A model generated the notes under the pieces. That model did not search any database. It was not told the DNA's origin and was given only the letters and a program-made list of their open reading frames with translations. The position numbers and the translations under genes are program-made. Below, in pieces: positions 29,910 through 39,400 of a stretch of DNA of 64,000 nucleotides. Origin of the DNA: Flavobacterium pisciphilum (GTDB lineage Bacteria > Bacteroidota > Bacteroidia > Flavobacteriales > Flavobacteriaceae); NCBI RefSeq assembly GCF_020905345.1, contig NZ_JAJJMO010000001.1, forward strand, positions 3,472,001 through 3,536,000, read 5' to 3'. The first letter of the stretch is position 1. The number at the start of each line of letters is the position of its first letter.

Positions 29910-31760
29910 CTATTGTTTTAGCAAGTTTTCTACACTTTGAATTGTGGTTTGGTGATAACCTGATTTTGCTTTGTCAAAAATTTGTTTTGCCCAAGCTTTG
30001 CCTTCAGGAGTTTTTACCATTTCTTTATAAAGTGTCATTAATGAGCCTGTTCTACTAGTGGCAATCATAAATTGTTCTATTGCTGGATAAGCTACTGTAT
30101 ATTTATGACGAATAGAAGGAACAAACCATTGGCGCTTAATCACGAAGTTACCTCCTTTTGTGAAGTTAAATTCAGCATCTATTTCACCCATCTCTTTTGG
30201 AGTTATATCTTCTGGAAGATAATCTATGAAATGTTGTTTTTCTGTAGTTGATTTTATTTTTTGACTCAATCCTTTAATTCCTGTTTTTCTCCACGTTTTT
30301 TGGATTTGGTCTATTGCATTAAAATCTTCAGAATTTACAGGAGTTATGTTTGATGGTACACCAGGTTTGTAAATCCATTCTTCTGCTTTTATTTTATCTG
30401 CTAAAGCTTTGTCATTTTTTATCAGGTTTTCGTTTAAGTAGCTTACGAAATCTTCTGTTGTTATTGATTTAAATGCATGCGCATTAAAGTAATTTTTAAT
30501 GAAAGCATCAAATTTTTCACGACCTACGGCATGTTCGATTACTTTTAAAAATTCATATCCCTTTGCATACGGAATTTGATTTATTCCATCATCAGGGTTT
30601 TTTCCTGTAAGAGATACTTTTAAACGGGTATCTGGATTTGTTTTTCCAAATTCTGCGATATTGTCATCTAATTCTTTGCGGCTTATAACGGCTTGCATTT
30701 CAGCTTCTTTTTTGCCAAAAATTTCCTCACCAATTCTATGCTCTACATAAGTTGTGAATCCTTCATTTAACCAAATATCATCCCAAGTAGCATTGGTAAC
30801 TAAGTTTCCGCTCCAGCTATGTCCTAATTCATGTGCTAATAAACTTGTTAGTGAACGATCCCCAGCCAAAACTCCAGGAGTTAGGAATGTTAAATTTGGA
30901 TTCTCCATTCCGCCATAAGGGAAACTTGGAGGTAAAACCAATACATCATATCGACCCCAACGGTATGGACCGTACAATTTCTCAGCAGCAACTACCATTT
31001 TTCCTAGTTCTGCAAATTCCCATGCTGCTTTTTTAAGAACTGATGGTTCTGCGTAAACACCTGTTCTGTTATCTATAGATTGAAATTGAATGTCTCCAAC
31101 TGCAATTGCCATTAAATAAGATGGTATTTCTTTGTCTTGCTTAAAAGTATATACTCCTGTATCGTTTTTTTGTTGTGGATTTACAGCGCTCATTACTGCC
31201 ATTAAATCTTTAGGCACAGTAACTTTTGCAGAATAAGTAAAACGAACGCTAGGGGAGTCTTGACATGGAATCCAAGTGCGTGACCAAATACTTTCTCCTT
31301 GGGAGAAAAGAAAAGGATGCTTTTTATCTGCTGTTTGTTGTGGAGTTAACCATTGTAATGCAATAGCTTCTTTGGTTGTGCTGTAATAGATGTTGACTTT
31401 GGTTGTAGTTGGCTCTATTGTTACGTGAAGCGGTTTTCCGTGTAATTCAACTTCTTTCCCAAGTTCGAATTTGGTTTCTTTTTCGTCATCGCCTAATGTT
31501 ACTTTGGTGATGTTAAGTGTGTTTTCGTCAAAAATAATTTCGTTGCCTTTGCTAACATTGTCAATTAACCAAGATGCTTTTCCTGTAATTGATTGTGTTT
31601 CAAAATCAACTTTAATATCAAGATCTAAGTGTTTTACAACAGCTAGTTCTGGTTTTGAGAATGAATGTTCGTCTTTAACGATTGTTGGTTGTTTTGTTTC
31701 GTCTTTTTTCTGACAAGCCAAAGCCGTCAAAAAGAGGGTTAGTAGATATAGTTTTTTCAT
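29910..31760 (-). CDS. M1 family zinc metallopeptidase (aminopeptidase)
   Basis: 616 aa. I chose ATG 31760 because it gives a lipoprotein signal (KKLYLLTLFLTALAC, lipobox cysteine C16); an in-frame ATG further upstream at 31808 would add hydrophobic residues and overlap the pdhC terminator. Zinc motif H310-E-L-G-H314 with the third ligand E333 in NEGFTTYVE matches HExxH-18x-E of M1 enzymes, and the exopeptidase motif GGMENP is present. The overall sequence resembles the leukotriene A4 hydrolase/aminopeptidase B branch, with a C-terminal helical domain. It probably trims peptides at the cell envelope. Confidence 0.92.
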   Translation of the reverse strand: MKKLYLLTLFLTALACQKKDETKQPTIVKDEHSFSKPELAVVKHLDLDIKVDFETQSITGKASWLIDNVSKGNEIIFDENTLNITKVTLGDDEKETKFELGKEVELHGKPLHVTIEPTTTKVNIYYSTTKEAIALQWLTPQQTADKKHPFLFSQGESIWSRTWIPCQDSPSVRFTYSAKVTVPKDLMAVMSAVNPQQKNDTGVYTFKQDKEIPSYLMAIAVGDIQFQSIDNRTGVYAEPSVLKKAAWEFAELGKMVVAAEKLYGPYRWGRYDVLVLPPSFPYGGMENPNLTFLTPGVLAGDRSLTSLLAHELGHSWSGNLVTNATWDDIWLNEGFTTYVEHRIGEEIFGKKEAEMQAVISRKELDDNIAEFGKTNPDTRLKVSLTGKNPDDGINQIPYAKGYEFLKVIEHAVGREKFDAFIKNYFNAHAFKSITTEDFVSYLNENLIKNDKALADKIKAEEWIYKPGVPSNITPVNSEDFNAIDQIQKTWRKTGIKGLSQKIKSTTEKQHFIDYLPEDITPKEMGEIDAEFNFTKGGNFVIKRQWFVPSIRHKYTVAYPAIEQFMIATSRTGSLMTLYKEMVKTPEGKAWAKQIFDKAKSGYHQTTIQSVENLLKQ

Positions 31761-31797
31761 TTTTATAAGGAATTGGTTTAAAATGTAAAATAAATAA

Positions 31798-31833
31798 AAA
31801 AATCCCATTTTGAAACTTCAAAATGGGATTTTT
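31798..31833. terminator. Terminator of the pdhA-pdhC operon
   Basis: AAAAATCCCATTTT pairs with AAAATGGGATTTTT around an 8-nt loop, with a U-run in the minus-strand transcript, 39 bp after pdhC ends. Confidence 0.88.
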
Positions 31834-31871
31834 AATAAATATAACCTTCGATTTTACTCAGGTTGACAAAA

Positions 31872-33503
31872 TTATGCCAACATTGTAACTGGGCTTTCGA
31901 TGTATTGTTTCAATGTTTGTAAGAATTGAGCACCTGTTGCACCATCAATTGTTCTGTGGTCACAAGCTAATGATAACATCATTGTGTTTCCTACTACAAT
32001 TTGACCGTTTTTAACCACTGGTTTCTCTACGATAGCACCTACTGATAAGATTGCTGAGTTTGGTTGGTTTATGATTGAATTAAATTCAGTAATACCAAAC
32101 ATTCCAAGGTTAGAAACTGTGAAAGTACTTCCTTCCATTTCTTGTGGTCCAAGTTTTTTGTTCTTAGCTCTTCCAGCAAGATCTCTTACGCTAGCGCCAA
32201 TTTGAGATAAGCTCATAGCATCTGTAAATTTCAATACAGGAACTACTAATCCATCTTCAACAGCTACTGCAACACCAATATTTACATGGTGGTTGATGAT
32301 GATAGCATCTTCTTTCCACTGTGAGTTAATTTTTGGGTGTTTTTTCAATGCCAAAGCACAAGCTTTGATTACCATATCATTAAATGATACTTTAGTATCT
32401 GGAACACTGTTTATTGTAGCTCTTGATTGCATTGCTTCATCCATGCTTACTTCTATCACTAAGTTATAGTGTGGAGCTGTAAACAATGATTCTGCTAAAC
32501 GTTTTGCAATAATTTTTCGCATTTGCGAATTTTTGATCTCTTCTGTGAAAACTTCACCAGCAGGAACAAAAACTTTAGGAGCAGCAACTGTAGCTTCTGG
32601 AGCTTTAGCAGTTGTTGCAGCTGGTTGTAAAGGAGTAGCAGTTGCAGGTGTGAAGTTTTCGATATCGCTTTTTACGATACGTCCGTTTTCACCAGTTCCT
32701 TTTACTTGTGATAATTGAATTCCTTTATCAGAAGCAATTTTTTTAGCTAATGGTGAAGCAAGAATTCTTTTTCCATCACTAACTACTTCAACAGTTTCGG
32801 CAGTTTCTTGTGCAGGAGCTGCTTTAGTTTCTTCTGTTGCTTTTGCAGGAGCAGTTCCTCCAGCAGTATAGTTTTCTGAAATACCTGAAATATCTGTTCC
32901 AGCAGGTCCAATGATAGCTAATAAACTATCAACAGGAGCTGTATTTCCTTCTTGTATTCCAATATATAATAATGTTCCTTCGTTGAAAGACTCAAATTCC
33001 ATTGTTGCTTTGTCTGTTTCGATTTCAGCAAGAATATCTCCTTCAGCAACTGCATCGCCAACTTTTTTCAACCAAGTTGCAACTGTACCTTCGGTCATAG
33101 TATCACTTAATCGAGGCATAGTAACTACAACAACACCTTTTGGTAATTCTGTTGCAGCTTTTGCAGGAGCTGGTGTTTCTGTAGTTGTAGCTGGTGCAGC
33201 TTCAGCTTTTGGAGCTTCAGCAGCAGGAGCATCTCCTCCAGCGATTAATGCCGTAACATCTTCGCCTTCGTTTCCTATAATTGCTAATAATGAATCAACA
33301 GGAGCAGTTTCTCCAGCTGGGATTCCTATATATAAAAGAGTTCCTTCATTGAAAGACTCAAATTCCATTGTTGCTTTGTCAGTTTCAATTTCAGCAAGGA
33401 TATCTCCTTCGCTAATTTTGTCTCCTACTTTTTTAAGCCAAGTTGCTACCGTTCCTTCCGTCATAGTATCGCTCAAACGAGGCATTGTTACTTTTATCGC
33501 CAT
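31872..33503 (-). CDS. pdhC: Pyruvate dehydrogenase E2, dihydrolipoyllysine acetyltransferase
   Basis: 543 aa, cytoplasmic core subunit of the pyruvate dehydrogenase complex; transfers acetyl groups to CoA. Domains in order: lipoyl domain 1 (residues 1-80, lipoyl-Lys K43 in ETDKATMEF), an Ala/Pro-rich linker, lipoyl domain 2 (about 124-205, K165), a second linker, the E1/E3-binding domain (about 248-285, ASPLAKKIASDKGIQLSQVKGTGENGRI), and the catalytic domain from about 315 with H516 and D520 in DHRTIDGA. Two near-identical lipoyl domains point to a recent duplication or conversion. The start lies 6 bp after pdhA. Confidence 0.95.
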   Translation of the reverse strand: MAIKVTMPRLSDTMTEGTVATWLKKVGDKISEGDILAEIETDKATMEFESFNEGTLLYIGIPAGETAPVDSLLAIIGNEGEDVTALIAGGDAPAAEAPKAEAAPATTTETPAPAKAATELPKGVVVVTMPRLSDTMTEGTVATWLKKVGDAVAEGDILAEIETDKATMEFESFNEGTLLYIGIQEGNTAPVDSLLAIIGPAGTDISGISENYTAGGTAPAKATEETKAAPAQETAETVEVVSDGKRILASPLAKKIASDKGIQLSQVKGTGENGRIVKSDIENFTPATATPLQPAATTAKAPEATVAAPKVFVPAGEVFTEEIKNSQMRKIIAKRLAESLFTAPHYNLVIEVSMDEAMQSRATINSVPDTKVSFNDMVIKACALALKKHPKINSQWKEDAIIINHHVNIGVAVAVEDGLVVPVLKFTDAMSLSQIGASVRDLAGRAKNKKLGPQEMEGSTFTVSNLGMFGITEFNSIINQPNSAILSVGAIVEKPVVKNGQIVVGNTMMLSLACDHRTIDGATGAQFLQTLKQYIESPVTMLA

Positions 33504-33509
33504 AATATT

Positions 33510-34508
33510 TTATAGTTTATGAGGGGTGAATGGATAGTTTTCTTGTGCGTATACCACATCATAAAGTTGTTGTAAGTCTGGATATGGTGATTCTTCAGCA
33601 AATTTCACACATTCTTCTACTAAGTCTTTAACTCTTTGGTCAATAACTTCAATTTCTTCTTCTGTAGCAAATTTTTGATCTAGAATTACATCAAGTACTT
33701 GTGTAATTGGGTCAATTTTTTTGTATTCTTCTACTTCTTCTTTAGAACGATATAATTGTGCATCAGACATTGAGTGTCCTCTGTAACGGTATGTTTTCAT
33801 TTCTAAGAATGTTGGACCATCACCACGACGAGCTCTTTCAACTGCTTCGTACATAGCTTCTGCAACTTTCACTGGGTTCATTCCATCAACTGGTCCACAA
33901 GGCATTTCGTAACCTAAACCAAGTTTCCAAATATCAGTGTGGTTTGCAGTTCTTTCAACAGAAGTTCCCATTGCATATCCGTTGTTTTCAACAATAAACA
34001 CTACTGGAAGTTTCCATAGCATAGCCATGTTAAAAGCTTCGTGTAGAGAACCTTGTCTTGCTGCTCCATCACCAAAATAAGTCATGGTTACACCACCTGT
34101 TTCAAAATATTTATCTGCAAAAGCTAAACCAGCTCCTACAGGAATTTGTCCACCTACAATTCCGTGACCTCCGTAAAAACGGTGTTCTTTTGAGAAAATG
34201 TGCATTGAACCACCCATTCCTTTAGATGTTCCAGTTGCTTTTCCTAAAAGTTCAGCCATTACACGTTTTGGGTCAACACCCATACCAATTGGTTGCACGT
34301 GATTTCTGTAAGCAGTTATCATTTTATCTTTTGTCAAATCCATGACATGCAATGCACCAGCTAGTACAGCTTCTTGACCATTATATAGGTGAAGAAATCC
34401 TCTTACTTTCTGTTGGATGTACAATGCTGCTAGTTTGTCTTCAAACTTTCTCCAAAGTAGCATGTCCTCATACCACTTTAAATATACCTCTTTTGTAACT
34501 TCTTTCAT
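33510..34508 (-). CDS. pdhA: Pyruvate dehydrogenase E1 component, alpha subunit
   Basis: 332 aa thiamine-diphosphate-dependent decarboxylase subunit. The TPP motif starts at G146-D-G and ends with N175-N176. The phosphorylation-loop-type region YRYRGHSMSDAQLYRSKEEV is present, as in E1-alpha of mitochondrial type. The E1-beta gene (pdhB) and E3 are not in the window. Operon with pdhC. Confidence 0.95.
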   Translation of the reverse strand: MKEVTKEVYLKWYEDMLLWRKFEDKLAALYIQQKVRGFLHLYNGQEAVLAGALHVMDLTKDKMITAYRNHVQPIGMGVDPKRVMAELLGKATGTSKGMGGSMHIFSKEHRFYGGHGIVGGQIPVGAGLAFADKYFETGGVTMTYFGDGAARQGSLHEAFNMAMLWKLPVVFIVENNGYAMGTSVERTANHTDIWKLGLGYEMPCGPVDGMNPVKVAEAMYEAVERARRGDGPTFLEMKTYRYRGHSMSDAQLYRSKEEVEEYKKIDPITQVLDVILDQKFATEEEIEVIDQRVKDLVEECVKFAEESPYPDLQQLYDVVYAQENYPFTPHKL

Positions 34509-34606
34509 CTGAATTCTTTCTTTTGCTAAAGTGTTTCTGTTATCAATTGTTGCCTATAACGCAAAATAGTTTCCTCCCACAAATTTGCGCCCGATGGGTC
34601 GGGATG

Positions 34607-34614
34607 CAAAAATA
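34607..34614 (-). promoter_or_regulatory. Candidate -7 box for pdhA-pdhC
   Basis: TATTTTTG on the minus strand, no clear TTG at -33. The leader (about 90 nt) would open with a small hairpin CCCGA-CCCA-TCGGG (34590-34603). Confidence 0.4.
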
Positions 34615-34663
34615 AGACTTTCCTACTTAGAACTAAAATTTATAAGCTAATTTTTGGTTTTTT

Positions 34664-35146
34664 TTACAAGAACTTTTTATCAAACATGAAAGGAAGTAAA
34701 TTTTTTAGGGATGCAGATTGATAAATTTGACCTATTTCGCCCATGAAATAAATTTCGATAGGGGTGTCTTGTTTTATCTCATATTCTGCAATTGATTGTC
34801 TGCAAGATCCACAAGGTGGAATAGGGGCTATTGTTTGATTTGTATCTGAAGCTGCTGAAATTGCAATTTTTAAAATTTTAGCTTCAGGGTAAATGGCTCC
34901 TGCATGAAAAATAGCTACTCGCTCTGCACAAAGACCAGATGGATAAGCAGCATTTTCTTGATTTGAACCTAAAACAATTTTACCATTATCTAAAAGTAAG
35001 GCAGCACCAACTCTAAATTTAGAATATGGAGCATATGCTTTTTTACGAATAGCGACTGCTTCGTTCATTAAGTCTTGAATGTCTTTTGAAAGTTCGTCGA
35101 TAGATTCAAAAACTGAAAATTGTGTGGTAATAGATATTTCTTTCAT
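34664..35146 (-). CDS. cdd: Cytidine deaminase
   Basis: 160 aa. Zn-dependent deamination of cytidine and deoxycytidine to uridine forms for pyrimidine salvage. The catalytic motifs CAER (zinc Cys and proton-shuttling Glu) and PPCGSCRQ (two zinc cysteines) match the homotetrameric class. Substrate-loop text YSKFRVGAALLLDNGKIVLGSNQENAAYPSGLCAER is canonical. It lies 155 bp before pdhA on the same strand. Confidence 0.94.
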   Translation of the reverse strand: MKEISITTQFSVFESIDELSKDIQDLMNEAVAIRKKAYAPYSKFRVGAALLLDNGKIVLGSNQENAAYPSGLCAERVAIFHAGAIYPEAKILKIAISAASDTNQTIAPIPPCGSCRQSIAEYEIKQDTPIEIYFMGEIGQIYQSASLKNLLPFMFDKKFL

Positions 35147-35158
35147 TATGTATTTAGG

Positions 35159-35197
35159 AAAAAAAATCCAAATTTCAATATTTTTGAAATTTGGATT
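35159..35197 (-). terminator. Terminator of porV
   Basis: On the minus strand AATCCAAATTTCA pairs with TGAAATTTGGATT (13 bp, 7-nt loop) followed by a U8 run, 27 bp after the porV stop. Confidence 0.88.
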
Positions 35198-35223
35198 GTT
35201 ATAATTGTTTATAAGTGCTTTTA

Positions 35224-36393
35224 TTAATATACTTCGTATTTGTCCCCAAAGTTAAACGTTAGAGAGAAACGAAGTGTGTTTTCTAATGGATTTTTTACGT
35301 TTGAAGTAGAGAATAGGTATGAAACATCTACTTTAACTACGTTGTATTTGAAACCTGCTCCTAAAGAGAAGAATTTTCTAGCTCCTTTTTCTGGGCTTTC
35401 ATGAAAATAACCAGCACGAAATGCAAATGAATCTTGATACATGTATTCTGCACCAATACTATAGGTTATCTCTTTTAATTCTTCACTAAATCCGCCTGGT
35501 GCATCACCAAAAGATTTAAAAATTCCAGATGCCCAACCTATTGATCGGTAGTTTTCTCTATTTTCTCTTATTTCTTGTGTTGTAGTTGTACCGTCTCCAT
35601 CTAAATCAGGGTTTTGTGGTGTTGGAACTAATAATTTTCCGAATTCTACACCTACACCGATTTTGTTGTAATCATCTAAGATAAAGTCAAATCCTCCACC
35701 TACTTTTAAATTTGCAGGTAAGAAGTTAGCATTGATTTCATCATTATCGTATTTAATCTTTGGTCCTATGTTTTGAATATTGAAACCAGCTCTCCATCTT
35801 CCGTTAAAATCGCTATATGCAATTTCTTCTGATTGATAGAAACCAGCAACGTCTACAGCAAAAGAACTTGCTGGAGATGCATCTATATTTTCTGATGCAA
35901 TTTTCAGATTAGAACGAATATATCTTCCTGCTACTGCCATAGAGAATTTCTCGCTTAGCTTTAATGAGTAGGATCCGTCAAGAGCAAACTCATTTGGAGA
36001 TACAATTCTTTCTTGTTCTAGTGGATTATCTGTTTCTCGTAATGCAATATCACCAAAACCAAAATAACGGAAACTCGCTGCAAAAGCATTACGATCGTTT
36101 AGTTTGTTGTAATAGGTGATTTGACCTAATGAAACATCGTTTACTAAATCAGTAAGATAGGGGGTGTAACTGACAGAAAATCCTTGTTTGTCTTCGGAGA
36201 AGGCATACTTTGCGGGATTCCATTGTTGAGAAAAAGCGTCTACAGATGTGGCGACTCCTTGGTCGGCCATACCTGCTGCTCTAGCGTCGGCAGCTACTAA
36301 TAAAAATGGCACTGCAGTTGTGATTGTTCTTTCTTGTGCCTTTGCTAGGGTAGCAATGAAAAGGCAAATTAAAATGAGGGTAGTTTTTTTCAT
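35224..36393 (-). CDS. porV: Type IX secretion system outer-membrane protein PorV (LptO)
   Basis: 389 aa. Sec signal MKKTTLILICLFIATLAKAQ, then a FadL-like beta-barrel with the PorV-typical start TAVPFLLVAADARAAGMADQGVATSVDAFSQQWNPAKYAF. The C-terminus ends in an aromatic-rich strand (LRFSLTFNFGDKYEVY). PorV carries T9SS cargo from the translocon to the PorU sortase on the cell surface, and porU is immediately upstream in this locus. Confidence 0.93.
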   Translation of the reverse strand: MKKTTLILICLFIATLAKAQERTITTAVPFLLVAADARAAGMADQGVATSVDAFSQQWNPAKYAFSEDKQGFSVSYTPYLTDLVNDVSLGQITYYNKLNDRNAFAASFRYFGFGDIALRETDNPLEQERIVSPNEFALDGSYSLKLSEKFSMAVAGRYIRSNLKIASENIDASPASSFAVDVAGFYQSEEIAYSDFNGRWRAGFNIQNIGPKIKYDNDEINANFLPANLKVGGGFDFILDDYNKIGVGVEFGKLLVPTPQNPDLDGDGTTTTQEIRENRENYRSIGWASGIFKSFGDAPGGFSEELKEITYSIGAEYMYQDSFAFRAGYFHESPEKGARKFFSLGAGFKYNVVKVDVSYLFSTSNVKNPLENTLRFSLTFNFGDKYEVY

Positions 36394-36412
36394 CTAGGTT
36401 TCTAATAGTAAA

Positions 36413-36442
36413 CAAATATAATATTTAATTAAAGTATGACAA
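36413..36442 (-). promoter_or_regulatory. Promoter of porV inside the end of porU
   Basis: On the minus strand: TTG (36440-36442), 19-nt spacer, TATATTTG (36413-36420), a full match to consensus. The TTG lies in the last codons of porU, so porV can be transcribed separately with a leader of only about 13 nt. Confidence 0.65.
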
Positions 36443-39400
36443 GTTTTTCAATTTTTTCTGCTTTTTTATTTGTTGTGTTCGATTTGACTGTTAGTTTATA
36501 AATATAAACTCCTTTACCAATTCGATCTCCAAAATCGTCTCTTCCGTTCCAAGTTATGTCCCGAGATAAAAAACCTTCGGTAGTAATAATTTGGTTTTTT
36601 GTCCAAACAACTTTTCCAGTAATTGTCATTACTTGTATCTGAACTTCTAAGGGTTCATAAGGTCTGTTGTGTGAAAACCAAAACTCAGTATAGGTTGTGA
36701 ACGGATTCGGGTAATTTAAAACATGCGTTAACGTAATTGTATCATCTCCCGATACTATAAATTGAATTTCGGCTGTTACTGGATTGTTGTAAACATCCCA
36801 AGCTGTAACCGAAACGGTGTGCAATCCTACTGCTAAATTACGGAATGGAAAGCGTAATGTTCCATGCGTATAATCATCTAACTTGGTTTGGTAGTAATCG
36901 TTTAATATATAAGGATTACTTACGTCTCCGTCTAAAATTGCAACTATGTCATGCCCGATTCCACTTGCAGTGTTGATCCCGTTTTCATCTTCAAGATTCG
37001 CAAGTAAAAAAGGAGATTCATTTGTAACCCCTCCTGATACAAATGTTTCATCATTCATATATAACTGCACTTTTGGACTATTATTGTCCTTGGGTGCATT
37101 TTCATTTATTCCTCCTATTTTTATTGTAGAATCATAGCCTGTCTGGTTCTCGAGAAGCTGTTGTTTTTTTGAATAAAAGCTAATTTTTCCGTTGCCTAGT
37201 GGAATTCTAATGTCTCTTGGTACTACAAAGCTAAACTCAAATAACCCATTTGTGATTGAGGCACTTCCTCTAAATATTGTTTCTCCTAGGGTGTTGAATT
37301 GCATTGGTGAGCTAAAACCGTTGTTATTAAGAGTTGAAGCTGTGATTATTTTATCGAATATCGCAGTTGTTAATTCTCCATTGTAGTTTGTTAGTAAATT
37401 ATTGTTTTCATCTGTTATTTCGCCTGATAATTTGATTTTTGCTAGTGATTTAAAATCGTCAATTGGTTGAGAAATAACAACATCGTTTACTTTTGTTAGT
37501 TTTATTTTTGGTTTTGGGATTGCGAGCATTATGGCTGGATCACCAATATATACAATAACATTGCTAGAAGAGCTAGGATTACTGTTTTTAGAAATTCGTA
37601 ATGATTCAGAAATAGTAGTGTATTGGTTAGATCCGTACGATAAGAGGTTTTTGGATAGAATGTCATTAAAGTTTTCGGCACTGTATTGTCCGATAGATCT
37701 TGTAGTTGTAAGCATGGCTATGGCGCCTCCTCTTGGATTCCAGTAGGTATATTCTCCTGCGGTTGGTCTTGTTGGGTCGTCAAATCTTGAGAATTCGCAA
37801 GTGATAGTTATAAATAAAGGATATTTGTATTGATTGTTTAAATTTTGTCCATCCGATTTTTCCCAGATTCGTTCTCCTGCTAAGCCATCTTCACCACCAT
37901 GACCTAGGTAATTAAAGACTAGTGCTCCTTTTTCGAAAGCATTAAATAGGTCGGTTCTTGCTTTAGGATATCGAGCTCCCCCTGCAGAAGCTTCTTCTAC
38001 ATAAGAGTCTAGGAATATCTTGTCTACATTAAAGAAGGGTTTTTCGGTAGTGATAACATCAGCTAGTTTGTTTTGTCGGCTTTGCAATGTAGCGTCCGAA
38101 GCTTTGTCGGAGTCATCTGCGATTAATACAAAGTTGTTTTTCCAGTTTCCGAATGATTTTATATCGTGGTATTCGAGTACTTTATTGACCATTTCGCTTG
38201 CTTGTTTTGTGTCGTTAACAAGCATTCTTCCTACGGCTAAGTCTATTCCTCCGAAAAAGGAAGTTATATTTCCTTCATTGTTATCCATTAATCCATAAAA
38301 GTCGTCTGATGCAAATGAAGATTCTCCTGAAGTATTACTTTTTAATGAATGATATATAGGTACAATGTTTCCGTTGTTGTTGATTCTGTTTTTGTAATCG
38401 TAAGAAGCATCTCCAAAAAGATTGACATATTTAATTCTTTTTTCTGGCGTAGATGCGTTGTCGTAGATGTATTTAATGCAATTTCGAATAGCGGCTATGT
38501 CTTGTTTTCCAGATGAGAATTCTTGGTATATGGATTCTATTGTAATTACTTTTACACTTAAGTTAGAATAAGACCTGTGGAAAGTGGCTAGCTTTTCGGC
38601 TTGATTGAATAAAAAAGAAGGAGTGATGATGACATAATCAATGTCTTGAAAAGCGCCTTGGTTGTTCTTTAATAGTGTTCCTTTTAAGTTTTGATTGGAA
38701 ATTTTGCTTTTGTTTTCTTTGTACGGTATGTAGTAATCCGAAGGGTCAAGGGCTATGTATTTCCGTACTTCTCCTAATTGCGCTTTAAAGTTGATTGTAC
38801 TTTGATTTGAGTTTTCAATAGTAGTTACATTATATAGGTCTGTAACATCCCAAATTTGTGTAATTCCTGCTGTGTTTGTGATGTTGTAGTTAATAATCCC
38901 AATGCTTGAATCTGCTAAATCATATTGAAAAGGAAATTGTTTTCCATAACCTTGTAGTTTTCTTTTTGCAATTAGGCTTATCCTATCTAGGTATCCTTTA
39001 GATCCTGGAACTCCACTGTTGTTGTAGCTTAGTTTTATTTTTATGTTTTCGGCTCCTGTAAATGTTTTGTTTGAGGGTAAGGAATCAGTGAAGAATTTAA
39101 TGTCAGAAGTTGGGCTTAATGAGCCTAAATTGATGTTTCCGATATCTTGCCCATTTGCGGTAATTTTAAAAGATGTATTTGTAAAGGAAGCAGCTGCTGT
39201 TTTTACTTGTATTTTGACAGGGATTGAGGTGTCAATATTTGGAAAGCCAAAATCGAATTCTTGTTCGTTATTGATGTCAAATGCTTCTCCGTACCATTCT
39301 CTACCTAAGTGAGCAATGTTTGTAAGGTCCTTTTCATGGAATTGACGGTCATCAAATGTTGAGATATTTATTGTGCTACTTCCTGTTGGAGGTTGCATTT

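Noticed and set aside
32911..33522. 203-codon open frame on the plus strand opposite pdhC
   Set aside because: It mirrors the highly biased codons of the lipoyl domains; its Ser/Ala/Pro-rich product has no family resemblance.
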